Positions 21,329-31,318 of a stretch of 64,000 bases of DNA are shown one piece after another. The notes below the pieces were generated by a model. It searched no databases and was not told the DNA's origin. It was given only the letters and a program-made list of their open reading frames with translations. The translations under genes were made by a program, and so were the position numbers. The first letter of the stretch is position 1. The number at the start of each line of letters is the position of its first letter. Origin of the DNA: Grammothele lineata (Eukaryota > Basidiomycota > Agaricomycetes > Polyporales > Polyporaceae). Location of the stretch: the NCBI GenBank assembly GCA_002150815.3, contig NDFF03000002.1, positions 124,001 through 188,000 on the forward strand. Reading direction: 5' to 3'.

Positions 21329-24300
21329 ATGTCCAATCATCCTACTGCATCTGCAGTGCTTGACTCTAATCCTGTATGGTTTTATCAACGTGATGAATGT
21401 CACTTATCTTCATTATCTCGTCTCTCTATTGCCATTCTTCATTCAGCCTGTGTTTCTTTATTTCATGTAACTGAGGCTGATCGTACAAAACCTCGTCTCT
21501 GTTCGTTATTGCTTGCACATTTCATTAAGACTCGATCTTGGCTAGCACTTAGTGATAACTATACCCTTTGTAAGCTACCTGGACTAACCCCTCCACTCCC
21601 ATCTCATAGATACCAATTAATTGTATTATATCTTGATCACTTATACGGTCTTAGTATTTCTGCGTGTTTTCGGCATGCGGGTGTTGTAGCTGTAAATGCA
21701 GCTCCCTTCTCTAATATTATCCCTTGGCTAGATGTACCGGATGCATTGTTGATTACAGCATTAAAGCACTTACCACATGCTTCTACTTCTGCTGCTTGTA
21801 AAGTCATTATGAACAAATTACCCCACAAGCAAATTGATCGATATACTGCCTTGATTCAAGCTTTACGTGCATACACCTCTATTCTTAATAATATGAGTGA
21901 TCTTACATTATATCAAGAGCTACTTGCTGTAGCCCCATTCACTCCTGAGTGTACACTTTATTTTGCACGCACAGAAATTATAATTACAATTTTAAAATCT
22001 ATATTTCCTGAAGATGTGATTATGGCACTATCTACTGCTGATGCAATTCAGCATCAGAAGAATGAGAAGAAACAAGAGAGGCACAATCAATTAAAAAAAG
22101 AGAAGAGAGTTCAATCTCGTATAGATGTGATTAGTAAGATTCAACAGGAAGATATAAGTCTTGAAAGTAATTGGCCAGTTATACCTGAAGCAGAAGTTAT
22201 TCATGAGTGTTTACGCAACTTTGTTAAGGGCACTTGTTATAAAATTCCTGCATGTTGCACTGTTTGTGGTCGTCAACGGGATTGCGATGTAGAAAATATT
22301 AACCTGCAAGTGAATAATACACTTGCAAATGCCTTTCAACTACTACGTCCTTCACACCCCTTTTTAATACAACAGCAGGAGTCACTATTCAATTTTGGCA
22401 GTCCTTTGCTCAATGGCCTTGTTTTAGAAAAAGCAGGATTCGGCATAATCGATAATTACAAGCATGTAGACATTAAAATTTGCAGTGACTGTATGAATGC
22501 ATTAGAGGCAAACCGTTTACCCCAATTTGCATTAGCAAACAATCTGTTTTTTGGTGAACTTCCTGAAGATTTAAGAGATGTTACATGGGTAGAAGAGATG
22601 GTATGTGCAAAATATCTAACAACTGCTAAAGTAACACGTCTATTTGGTTCTTCTGATCCTGCTAATCCTCGTCTATTACATGGCAATGTCTGTACACATG
22701 ATGTAAACCTGATTTCAACTGCATCTGTTTTACCCCGCACACCAGCAGACATTAATGGCTTATTAAGTGTTGTCTTTATTGGTCCTGAAAAATTTGATGC
22801 ATCAAAAATTGGTGCAATCTTTAGAGTGAGAAAGAAAATACTTTGTCGTTTATTGCAGCACCTTAAACTGACTAATTATATTTATCAGACAATTCCACTG
22901 GACATGAACATCTTTCATGAATATCCTGAAGATGGCCCTCTTCCTGGTGTGCTTGATAGGGTAGTATTTGAATCATCAATCAATAGTGAGAAGGTTTATG
23001 CTGAACAAACTGCTGCATTTGATGATGATGCTATGATAGAAACAGATGAACCACTTCTTGACCCATCTGGCATGGTTGATCCTGAATGTGACACTATTCC
23101 TGGAAGGGGATTAATGGCTTCAGCATTAGAGAAATTGGTTACCCATAAAGATGATCGGCCAGACCTGATTATTCATCATGGTTTGCAAGCACTTTCTGAA
23201 TACAATAATAATGAATTACTGTTAGGAATCTTTCCTACTCTCTTTCCCCTAGGTATTGGAGGATTTGAAGACCCTGGCCGAAAAATTAAGGTATCTTTTC
23301 AGTCGCAAGCTAATTATACTTTAGACTTGTTTAATCGTCGATTTAGACATCATTATTCCTATATGTTTATTGTTTTGAATATCATTCAAAGACGCACTGC
23401 CCATTTGTACACCCATTTGACTGTTCGTAAATCTCAATTCTCCCGTGTAGCCAAAAAATTAGTTGAACTTGATCCTTATGTTATACAGGCAGTGGCTGAT
23501 CATCTTAAAAATGAAGGTCGTTATTGTGACTTGACAGTCCAACAAAAAGGAGCACTTGACCTACTTAAACAAGTGAACACAATTTGTGGACATATTCCTG
23601 GCTCTGAAGGTGCAAAATTGGTCCTTAGGAGTGAAATCTATTCATATTATGGATATTTTGGCCTTCCCCATATTTTTCTGACCATTAATCCATCTGCTGT
23701 TCACAATCCTGTATTTCAAGCAATGTTTGGTGATCATACAGTTGATTTGGAATCAAGATTTCCTGTTCTAGTACCAGCAAAAGAGAGGGCCATTAGGCTA
23801 GCATTAGACCCTGTTGCAGCCTCAGATTTTTTTACCTTCTACATTTACAACATATTTGAAAATCTTCTTGGCTGGGACCATAAAACTCATCGATCTAAAC
23901 CCAAAGGGGGAATATTTGGCAAGATCAAAGCATTTTATGGAACAGATGAATTGATAGAAAGAAAAAACTTCCATACTCACACATTAATCTGGCTTTCTGG
24001 AGGTTTGAACCCTAGTGATCTACATAAGAAGTTGACCAATAATGCCACGTATCAACAGCAGTTCTTTGATTTTTGGGAAAGGACTATATACCATCATCTT
24101 CCTAATATTGAGTGTTATGTTGATCCACATTACGAACCAAGGGTTGAACGTCCACCGCATCCTCCAGCTGCTAATGCATCACCAAATGAATTGAAAGATT
24201 GGAATGCTACTTTTACCACAGAGATTAAAAGATGTGGAGAAGCATTACAAAGGCATAAATGCCGAGATGTATGCCATAAATATGGCCATGTAAATGATTG

Positions 24301-27300
24301 TCGATTTCAATTCCCACATGAAGTTATTGAAAAATCTTACTTTGATTCTGCAACCTCTTCCATTGTTATCCAATGTCTTGATGGCACTGTGAACTATTAC
24401 AACCCCTATTTTTTGGTATTTTGCCATAATAATCATGATTGCAAGTTTATTTTATCGGGCAAAGCTGCTAAAGCTGCAATGTTTTATATCACAGAATATA
24501 TAACAAAGATGGAAGGAAAAACCTACACTACATTAACATTATTATCACAAGCTGTGGCTAAAGCATCTCCTTTTCTACTAAAGGGAAGTACTCCACTTGA
24601 ACAATCAAAGATTTTACTCCATAAATGCCTTTCTCAGTTTAGTAGGCAGCAGTCTATTCATGCACAGCAAGCTGCACATTATTTACGTGGTCGTAAAGAT
24701 GGGTTTTCTTCTCATACTACTACATACATGCTTTCTGCCCTTTTAATGGCATATATCAAGGAGACTGTTGCTGTGTATACTGAAGGCAATGATGATGATT
24801 GTAATGATGATATTGAAAAAACAACATTAATGATCCAAACCAAGAACGGGCACCTAATTGAAACCAACCAAGTGCATGATTACATTTTTCGTGATGAAAA
24901 ATTATGTGACATGTGTTTTTATGACTTTGCTAGAACAATACGATTAGAGACCATCAAGTCACAGCGGGTCAAATCTCTTGATAATGATCGATTAGGAAAG
25001 CTTCACAGATATAAACTTCTTGAAGGCCATAAACTGCATGATACACATGTATTGGTTCAACGCATTGATAATGTTTTAGGATATGGTCTTAGTGAGACAG
25101 TTCCTCGAGTAATTGGGATGTCAGTGCCACGGAATACAGCAGGAAATGAATATTACTTGTTTATGCTAGCACACTTCAAACCTTTTAGTGTGAATAAACC
25201 CTTGCTGTCTTATAATAATACTGCTGCACATGAATTTCATAGCTTTAGTTTCAGTATTCGGCATCAACAGATTATAAATAATTGGGATGCAATATATGAG
25301 TGTGAAGATGAAAGGGATGCAGAAAGACTACGCAAGCAAGCTCAAAAGATGGCCGAGTCACAAGAGTACACTAAATCAATTAATCCCACTGATAATGGTG
25401 ATGGCCCTGATATTAGTAATGATATACAACATCAAAGAAATTCCCAAGCTGACTTTAAACTTATTCAAGAACTAGCTTTATACGAATCTGGACGATGGCT
25501 ACAACCATCAGTTAATTGTCGCAATGCACAGTATTTGAATGCACAGTGTAATACTCCATGGTCAATAGTAGTGACAGATCATATGATTCAAAGCTGGAAA
25601 AAATCTATAAAGCAACAAGAAGAGCAGATAAAATCGAGTCGAATGAATGCACGAGATGTTACACAGCAATCAAACACTGGAAATGCTCCTGAGACTGAAA
25701 ATTTGAATTCAGACTCTACAAACCCACCAAATCCTCCAGTTGAAGATGTATGCAAGCCTACAGAAAGTGTTCACAATTGCGCAGTCGAAACACTTCAGGA
25801 CATGATTATAAGCATGCAAAATGCAAAACATTTAAATCTTAAACAAGTCTATGCTTTCCAAATTATGGTACACCATTTTATTAGATATGAGATGTCTCAA
25901 CATAGTAGTAATACCCCATCAGAAAGACTGATTATGCTGATGACTGGCCCAGGGGGCACTGGAAAAACTTATACTGTCAATACATTCGATGAATTTATTG
26001 GTAAGCTTGGCTATAGCCATATTATAGGATACCTTGCACCAACTGGAACAGCTGCAAATAATATCTCCGGATCAACAATACATAAAGGATTGGGCATCAA
26101 GATTAAATCAAAGAATAGGGGTAAGGGTAATAGAGATCCAGGCAAAGACCAGGAGGATTACACTGTAAATGTTAGTGTCAGGAGCCAAACCACATTAAGG
26201 GAACAATGGAAACATATACGCTATGTAGTCATTGATGAGATCTCTATGGTCAGTGCTGCATTATTTGCTGAAGTTGATCATGCTTTAAGGTATGCTACTG
26301 AGCAGCCAAATGAATGGTTTGGAGGAATTAATATCATTCTCGCAGGGGACTTCTTCCAGTTTCCACCAGTAGCTGGTGTACCATTATATACACCATTAAA
26401 ACAAAATCGCAAAGGTGCTGAAGAGCTTTTGAATAGATTGGGAAGATTAGCTTGGAAACAAATTAACACTGTGGTTGAATTGACAGAACAGCAGCGTATG
26501 GCTAGTGACCCACAATTTGCCGCTGCTGTTAATCGACTTAGAATACATGATTGTAGCATTGAAGATGAGGAATTGTTTAACAGTAGAGTAATTCAGTCTG
26601 TGCATAAACCACATGGTATTAATATGCAGGCTGTGAATGCAACAGATGCAACAGCATTAGTAAAGACCAATATCTTACGCCAGGCTCTGAATGGTAAAAA
26701 ATCTGCTATAGAAAGTAATCAAAGCTCTGATCTTCAACTTATAACTTGTGCTGCCATAGACAAGGTGAACGGTCAAAATGTTACTGGTGTCCTGCAGACC
26801 CAGCTATTAAACTTAAATGTTGCATCACATACAAATGAAGGTGCACTTCCCCCATTTGTATCCTATTTTGTGGGCATGCCTGTCATTTTAAAAGGTAGAA
26901 ATATGTCAACAGAATTAGGACTAACAAATGGCTCACAAGGAATTGTGCGTCATATTGCTACCTCTCAGTCTAGCACAAACCTGACACACTGTAAATGTTT
27001 GATTGTAGAGTTCCCTTCAAGCTGTATACAATTGCCTGGGCTACCAAAAGGTTATGCCTCAATAACTCCCTCATCCTGGCAATTTACAGCAAGTATTAAG
27101 AATGACTCTGGAGAGGAGGTAAAATATAGAGTAAGTCGTTACCAGTGCTGTATACAGCCAGCGTTTGCAATCACAGTGCATGGTGCACAAGGAAAAACAA
27201 TTCCAAGAGTTTTAACTGATTTATCCACTGGAGGATTTGCTGCCTATGTTGCTGCATCTCGAGCTCAGAATAGAAATGGATTATTTTTGGTGAAACCTGT

Positions 27301-28600
27301 AACAATTGAACAATTGAACAAACCTTTGCCTGCAGACCTTCTATTTGAAACGAGACGTTTTCATATTATTGAACACAATACACTTGTGCATTATGGATTC
27401 TGTCAAGGCTCTTTACTATTAGTACCAGATGCAGAAAGCGAAAAGCATACAAATATACAAGTCAAGCAAGTAACATTCAATACAAACTCAATAGCAACCA
27501 TACCTGCAAAACGGTCATGTTCTCATTTTGCAAGTAAACCAAAAGAAAAATCTGTGCTACAAAGCTTAAGCAGACTTACCCATAGATTAGCTATATCAAG
27601 CCATGTTCCAACCCTCCAGCATATTCATCAAAGATTCTCTGCCCATATACCATTTCCTAAATTGGTTTTAGGGTGTATATGGGATGCTCAAAACTGGTCT
27701 TGTGCCTATGACACTTTCTTCATGTCACTATTTTCTATATACAATTGTTTATCTGCACATAATCAACAGAAGTGGAGCAGAACAAATGCACTATGCAGTA
27801 TACTATCTCTTCATTTTGCAAAGATTTCTTCTGCACCTTACACACAACGATTATATACATGTTCACGAGATCATTTCCGCACTGTACTATATCAGACTAA
27901 TAGCCAGTTCTTTCCTCGATATGGTCCTGTAATGGCAAGCCTTAGTAGGATCATGGATGAAGTTACTAAAGGAACTAAACGGCATGGGTATATAGTGAAA
28001 CGCTGCACACATTGTGGTTTTTTACTTCACAATCAGGGACATAGTCGTAATCAATACATTAACATTCCTTCTTATCTAGCTCCGACTGCTATCCAAAGCC
28101 ATGTAAATGCTGATGTGATTAACATTAAAGAGTATCTTGAAGTCTTCATTGAGTCTTATGTGCTTAGAACTGTTCCAATGATAATGTGTACTGCATGTCA
28201 TAACCCTTTAACTTATGTTGTTCATTATAACAAGCATTTGCCTTCCATACTTGAATTTGAAGTATTTGGCCAGTTACCTGTACCAACACTTACCTTTAGT
28301 ATATCAAATATGGTAAACAAGAAGTACAAGCTAGGAGCTATTGTATATAAAAACAGCAATCATTTCAATGCACGCTTGCTTTTACCAGACAACTCTTGTT
28401 GGACCTACGATGGGCGCAAAAATAGTGGCCGTCCAACCCTTGAAATTCACAGCATAGATTGGACTAGACCAGAGTATCTTTTATGCCAACAGAATATTGA
28501 GTATAAAGCCCAGCTGTTTGTTTACTATGCTAAATAAAGTGTCGAGTGATGATAGCCATTAAACCATATTCGAACCCGTGGCTCAAAGGCCTGCCAGAAG
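21180..28600 (+). mobile_element. Autonomous Helitron (rolling-circle transposon), ends approximate
   Basis: The limits given are the edges of an AT-rich block that contrasts sharply with the GC-rich host DNA. The block holds one uninterrupted Rep/helicase ORF. No terminal inverted repeats are expected for a Helitron. I searched by eye for a 5' TC and a 3' hairpin plus CTRR and found no decisive pair; a near-palindrome ATCTGTACAGAT lies at about 28610. The intact ORF suggests a recent arrival, and the base composition suggests a different source. Confidence 0.7.
21329..28537 (+). CDS. Helitron Rep/helicase with C-terminal USP-like protease domain
   Basis: This is a single ORF of 2402 residues. 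An N-terminal zinc-finger-like segment has CCTVCGRQ (about residue 310). The Helitron_like_N/Rep region has IFLTINPSAVHNP, the HUH motif in FHTHTLIW (about residue 880) and the two-tyrosine motif in FYITEYITKM (about 1052), which cut and rejoin single strands. A PIF1-type helicase follows: Walker A GPGGTGKTYTVNTF (about 1540), Walker B YVVIDEISMV, AGDFFQFPPV, VHGAQGKTI and AYVAASRAQNRNGLF. Past the helicase, about 300 residues look like a ubiquitin-specific-protease fold: Cys box NWSCAYDTFF (about 2121), two CxxC pairs (CTHCGF, CTACHN), His box NSNHFNARLL (about 2341) and Asp in WTYDGR (about 2359). Codon use is AT-rich, unlike all neighbours. No internal stop is seen, so it may be active. Confidence 0.9.
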   Translation: MSNHPTASAVLDSNPVWFYQRDECHLSSLSRLSIAILHSACVSLFHVTEADRTKPRLCSLLLAHFIKTRSWLALSDNYTLCKLPGLTPPLPSHRYQLIVLYLDHLYGLSISACFRHAGVVAVNAAPFSNIIPWLDVPDALLITALKHLPHASTSAACKVIMNKLPHKQIDRYTALIQALRAYTSILNNMSDLTLYQELLAVAPFTPECTLYFARTEIIITILKSIFPEDVIMALSTADAIQHQKNEKKQERHNQLKKEKRVQSRIDVISKIQQEDISLESNWPVIPEAEVIHECLRNFVKGTCYKIPACCTVCGRQRDCDVENINLQVNNTLANAFQLLRPSHPFLIQQQESLFNFGSPLLNGLVLEKAGFGIIDNYKHVDIKICSDCMNALEANRLPQFALANNLFFGELPEDLRDVTWVEEMVCAKYLTTAKVTRLFGSSDPANPRLLHGNVCTHDVNLISTASVLPRTPADINGLLSVVFIGPEKFDASKIGAIFRVRKKILCRLLQHLKLTNYIYQTIPLDMNIFHEYPEDGPLPGVLDRVVFESSINSEKVYAEQTAAFDDDAMIETDEPLLDPSGMVDPECDTIPGRGLMASALEKLVTHKDDRPDLIIHHGLQALSEYNNNELLLGIFPTLFPLGIGGFEDPGRKIKVSFQSQANYTLDLFNRRFRHHYSYMFIVLNIIQRRTAHLYTHLTVRKSQFSRVAKKLVELDPYVIQAVADHLKNEGRYCDLTVQQKGALDLLKQVNTICGHIPGSEGAKLVLRSEIYSYYGYFGLPHIFLTINPSAVHNPVFQAMFGDHTVDLESRFPVLVPAKERAIRLALDPVAASDFFTFYIYNIFENLLGWDHKTHRSKPKGGIFGKIKAFYGTDELIERKNFHTHTLIWLSGGLNPSDLHKKLTNNATYQQQFFDFWERTIYHHLPNIECYVDPHYEPRVERPPHPPAANASPNELKDWNATFTTEIKRCGEALQRHKCRDVCHKYGHVNDCRFQFPHEVIEKSYFDSATSSIVIQCLDGTVNYYNPYFLVFCHNNHDCKFILSGKAAKAAMFYITEYITKMEGKTYTTLTLLSQAVAKASPFLLKGSTPLEQSKILLHKCLSQFSRQQSIHAQQAAHYLRGRKDGFSSHTTTYMLSALLMAYIKETVAVYTEGNDDDCNDDIEKTTLMIQTKNGHLIETNQVHDYIFRDEKLCDMCFYDFARTIRLETIKSQRVKSLDNDRLGKLHRYKLLEGHKLHDTHVLVQRIDNVLGYGLSETVPRVIGMSVPRNTAGNEYYLFMLAHFKPFSVNKPLLSYNNTAAHEFHSFSFSIRHQQIINNWDAIYECEDERDAERLRKQAQKMAESQEYTKSINPTDNGDGPDISNDIQHQRNSQADFKLIQELALYESGRWLQPSVNCRNAQYLNAQCNTPWSIVVTDHMIQSWKKSIKQQEEQIKSSRMNARDVTQQSNTGNAPETENLNSDSTNPPNPPVEDVCKPTESVHNCAVETLQDMIISMQNAKHLNLKQVYAFQIMVHHFIRYEMSQHSSNTPSERLIMLMTGPGGTGKTYTVNTFDEFIGKLGYSHIIGYLAPTGTAANNISGSTIHKGLGIKIKSKNRGKGNRDPGKDQEDYTVNVSVRSQTTLREQWKHIRYVVIDEISMVSAALFAEVDHALRYATEQPNEWFGGINIILAGDFFQFPPVAGVPLYTPLKQNRKGAEELLNRLGRLAWKQINTVVELTEQQRMASDPQFAAAVNRLRIHDCSIEDEELFNSRVIQSVHKPHGINMQAVNATDATALVKTNILRQALNGKKSAIESNQSSDLQLITCAAIDKVNGQNVTGVLQTQLLNLNVASHTNEGALPPFVSYFVGMPVILKGRNMSTELGLTNGSQGIVRHIATSQSSTNLTHCKCLIVEFPSSCIQLPGLPKGYASITPSSWQFTASIKNDSGEEVKYRVSRYQCCIQPAFAITVHGAQGKTIPRVLTDLSTGGFAAYVAASRAQNRNGLFLVKPVTIEQLNKPLPADLLFETRRFHIIEHNTLVHYGFCQGSLLLVPDAESEKHTNIQVKQVTFNTNSIATIPAKRSCSHFASKPKEKSVLQSLSRLTHRLAISSHVPTLQHIHQRFSAHIPFPKLVLGCIWDAQNWSCAYDTFFMSLFSIYNCLSAHNQQKWSRTNALCSILSLHFAKISSAPYTQRLYTCSRDHFRTVLYQTNSQFFPRYGPVMASLSRIMDEVTKGTKRHGYIVKRCTHCGFLLHNQGHSRNQYINIPSYLAPTAIQSHVNADVINIKEYLEVFIESYVLRTVPMIMCTACHNPLTYVVHYNKHLPSILEFEVFGQLPVPTLTFSISNMVNKKYKLGAIVYKNSNHFNARLLLPDNSCWTYDGRKNSGRPTLEIHSIDWTRPEYLLCQQNIEYKAQLFVYYAK

Positions 28601-29269
28601 TCTAATCCAGATCTGTACAGATTGGAGCCTTTGAAACGGGCGAGGGCGAGGGCGAGTGAGGTGAGATGGGGGCTCGGAGCGCAGGGCAACTGATGTTTGG
28701 CGCCCGCCAGAGTGCGAGGCGCCAGCGGCCCGGCTCACTGCGGCTCGACCCACGCAGCTTGCCAGCGACTTGCCAGTGCCCAGAGATCGTGCTCCCTGGT
28801 CTCATACCCGCAGCTTTATTAACGACTCTGGCCTGGCCTTTCCACTCGCCTTCTCCCTCGCTCTCGCTCTCACCCTCGCCCTCACCTGCACCCTCATCGT
28901 TGCCTTCACCATCGGCCCTAGGCCTGCTCTCGTCGTTCTTGCCCCGCCCGCTTTAGCCTCCCCCTCTGCCCATCATTGTTTACACCGTGCCCCTCGCCAC
29001 GGCTTGCACCACCATCACCGCTGCTGTTCCTTTCAGTGCTATGCCTCTACCTGCGCATGCCTGCTCCGACACCTTGAAGTGAGACATGTTTACCACGTTG
29101 CCCCTCCTATATGTATGTAGAGTTGTATGTAGATAGCGTTTGTAACTGGAGTTACATCATAATACCATCGTCTCTATTGCATAAGCCACAACGAACTGTA
29201 CATTGTATGAGATCTGTGAGCTGTAGCATTCACAGCTCTCGGCTGCAAATCGATATACGCTAAGACTAT
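28541..29269. other. Right flank of Helitron, GC-rich non-coding
   Basis: It holds purine-rich GGGCGAG repeats (about 28635-28665) and their pyrimidine complement CTCGCTCTCGC (about 28857-28885), which could pair. No gene is recognised. The right end of the Helitron probably lies in the first 100-300 nt. Confidence 0.4.
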
Positions 29270-31158
29270 TTACATAGGTACCTTTCTGACAAGCCAGAGA
29301 CCACCCTCCCCAGCTTCACACTTCTGTGCTCCTGCTGGCCATGCTAAAGTCATGCGGAATGTGCACCTGTCCCCACGGCAAGAAATGGTGGTTTGGCGGT
29401 GAGTAGGGTCCTCAGCGATATCAAAGGGCACAAGGCAACCGCATCGCCGGCACTGGAGCGGGATCGGCTGACCACCCGGATGCTTCCTCATGTGCGACCA
29501 TACTACCTCCTTCAATACGCGCCTGGTCACGTTGCCGTTAGGAGTCTCCTCTGTGTAGCGGGCATAGAAAACGAGGGCGGTGTGTCGAGGGATGAAGATC
29601 GCTGTGGCAGCAAGGTCGACAAACTGAGCGTCGTTGCGGTGCAAGATGACCCCCTCAATGAGATGCCGACTGGCGAAGCTAATGAAGATAGGCGACAAGA
29701 ATGCTGCAAGAACCTGGTCGGCTTTGAAGGCAAAAACATATGTAACGCCCATCCTGGCAGTTGCAAAGTATTCATTAATGCGGTGTACGCCGAAACGAAT
29801 AAAGACACTGAACTTACTCGTCACACAGCTGGCGCAGAATGGGGAAGTTGCCACCATGGTTTACAAGCTGCCCACAGCAAATGAAAGCCATGTGCACTTC
29901 ATGAAAGAGGCTGAGGCTTTTGAGACGCTCAGAGATAAGTGCTCCCCACCACTATGCAGGGTTTCGATTAACATTGCATTAAACACATAAAAACGAAGAT
30001 AAATACCTCATCCAAGCTTGTAGACGCTTCCTCCGGGTTCCAGTACAGATCTCCAGTGACGTCGTGCGAATGAGTATATATGAAGATCATGACACGGGCT
30101 TTAGAAACCCCAGCTCTAAGTTCCATCAGTCAGCATACTATCTACAACAGCTGATATATGTCCAACTTACCCGACTAGATTCTTGAGAGCAGCATCCATG
30201 GCGTCGCAATATTTATCTGCATCGTCGCCAGACGCAATGCTGTAAGGAGCGTCAAGAAGATGTAGATGTCGGGTGGTCTGCGTGATGAAATAGGGCAAAA
30301 GGCTGGTGTACATCAAGTGGGCAGGACTACCAAGGGGGGAAAGGGAGGAAAGGCGGATATTGATGATGTAGATGGAACGGGTGTCGCAGCGGGAGTTGAG
30401 AGCACGATGACCAGCCAACAGAATCTCATCAAACCCTTCTGCTTCAAAGAAGGGTTTGTTGTCGGCACGGGAAAAAGCCTTTGTATCGATAAGCTACGAG
30501 ATTTCAACGGATGGCACCAGATGGCTTACAATGTACGGGCGAGGCTTGCCGGGATTAAGTCGATAGTCTTGTCCCTGCCAGCACCCTGGGCACGTGAACT
30601 TGGCACCCTCAAGCTCTTTGTTGATGTCCTTCTCCCCATCAATCAAATCTCTAAGGACTTTGTAGTGTGTAGCGCATACAACGCGGTCACAACAGTCGCA
30701 TAGGAGGACCTTGCCACCATTATGGCAGAGGTAACACCACTATAAACCATCGTGTAAGCGGATAAATCGTGCATGAAAAGAAATAAACTGACCTCTGCGT
30801 GGTCTAACTCCTGACGAGGTGGGGGCAAGACGGTGTAGGGCCATGACATAGCAAACCCAACCTCACTCTCGGGAACAGGTGAACCCTCGACGGGGGTAGT
30901 CTTGCGAGACTTAGAAGCGCTGCTGCGCGTTGAGGCCCTAGATGGACCGACATCTAACTCCTCTCGAGAGCGTTTTTGCCTGACTGGTGGCACAGGAGGG
31001 GTCAACGAAGTTACAGCTCGACCTGCAACCCGTGGTCCTACAGCATACAAAGGTTGAGTAAGTATCTAGTGCAGAGTAGAAAATTGAAACGTACGTAAAG
31101 CTCTCTGTGGAGCAGTACCACCTGTTGATCGTTTCGCTGTCTGCCGGGTTCGTGCCAT
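29270..31158 (-). CDS. Histone H3 tail-mimic protein with PHD-like finger and possible His/Cys protease-like domain
   Basis: Seven exons read in one frame to 522 residues: 31158-31095, 31037-30793, 30739-30530, 30493-30171, 30115-30007, 29951-29818 and 29753-29270. Exon 1 gives, after Met, ARTRQTAKRSTGGTAPQRAL, which matches 13 of the first 20 residues of the histone H3 tail; the H3 lysines 4, 9, 14 and 18 become R, R, T and R, and K8/R9 are swapped. Residues 23-103 are a Pro/Ser-rich linker with basic, NLS-like stretches (RQKRSREEL, SKSRKTT). Residues 104-156 form a PHD-like zinc finger: WCYLC, NGGKVLLCDCCDRVVCATHY and FTCPGC, with Cys and His exchanged at the fifth and sixth ligands. Residues about 290-345 have THSHDVTGDLYW and, 45 residues on, FICCGQ, spaced like the His/Cys pair of caspase/CHAT folds. 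The C-terminus has a zinc-ribbon-like CRRCG...C...C. The fourth intron (36 nt) is very short. I know no described family with this layout; function is unproven. Confidence 0.7.
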
Positions 31159-31208
31159 GCTGGAAAGACGAGAGGCACACTCTGCAGGCGTCGGACAGTA
31201 GATGATGG

Positions 31209-31216
31209 TATATATA
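31209..31216 (-). promoter_or_regulatory. TATA box of the H3-mimic gene
   Basis: TATATATA lies 51-58 bp before the ATG at 31158 on the minus strand. It supports the first-exon assignment. Confidence 0.55.
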
Positions 31217-31318
31217 CAACAGCAGTCAAAGGGAAAGAATAAGAACAACTATATACAGAAATGTGTAAGGCAGAGGGCACGCCGCCTGGGGAAACACGAG
31301 GATTCCCACAGCGGAGTG

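Noticed and set aside
28601..28625. Palindrome ATCTGTACAGAT as the Helitron 3' hairpin
   Set aside because: It is not followed at the right distance by a CTRR end, so the terminus stays undetermined.
28637..28885. CRISPR-like or telomeric repeat
   Set aside because: It is a simple GGGCGAG/CTCGCC low-complexity stretch with no spacers or telomere unit.
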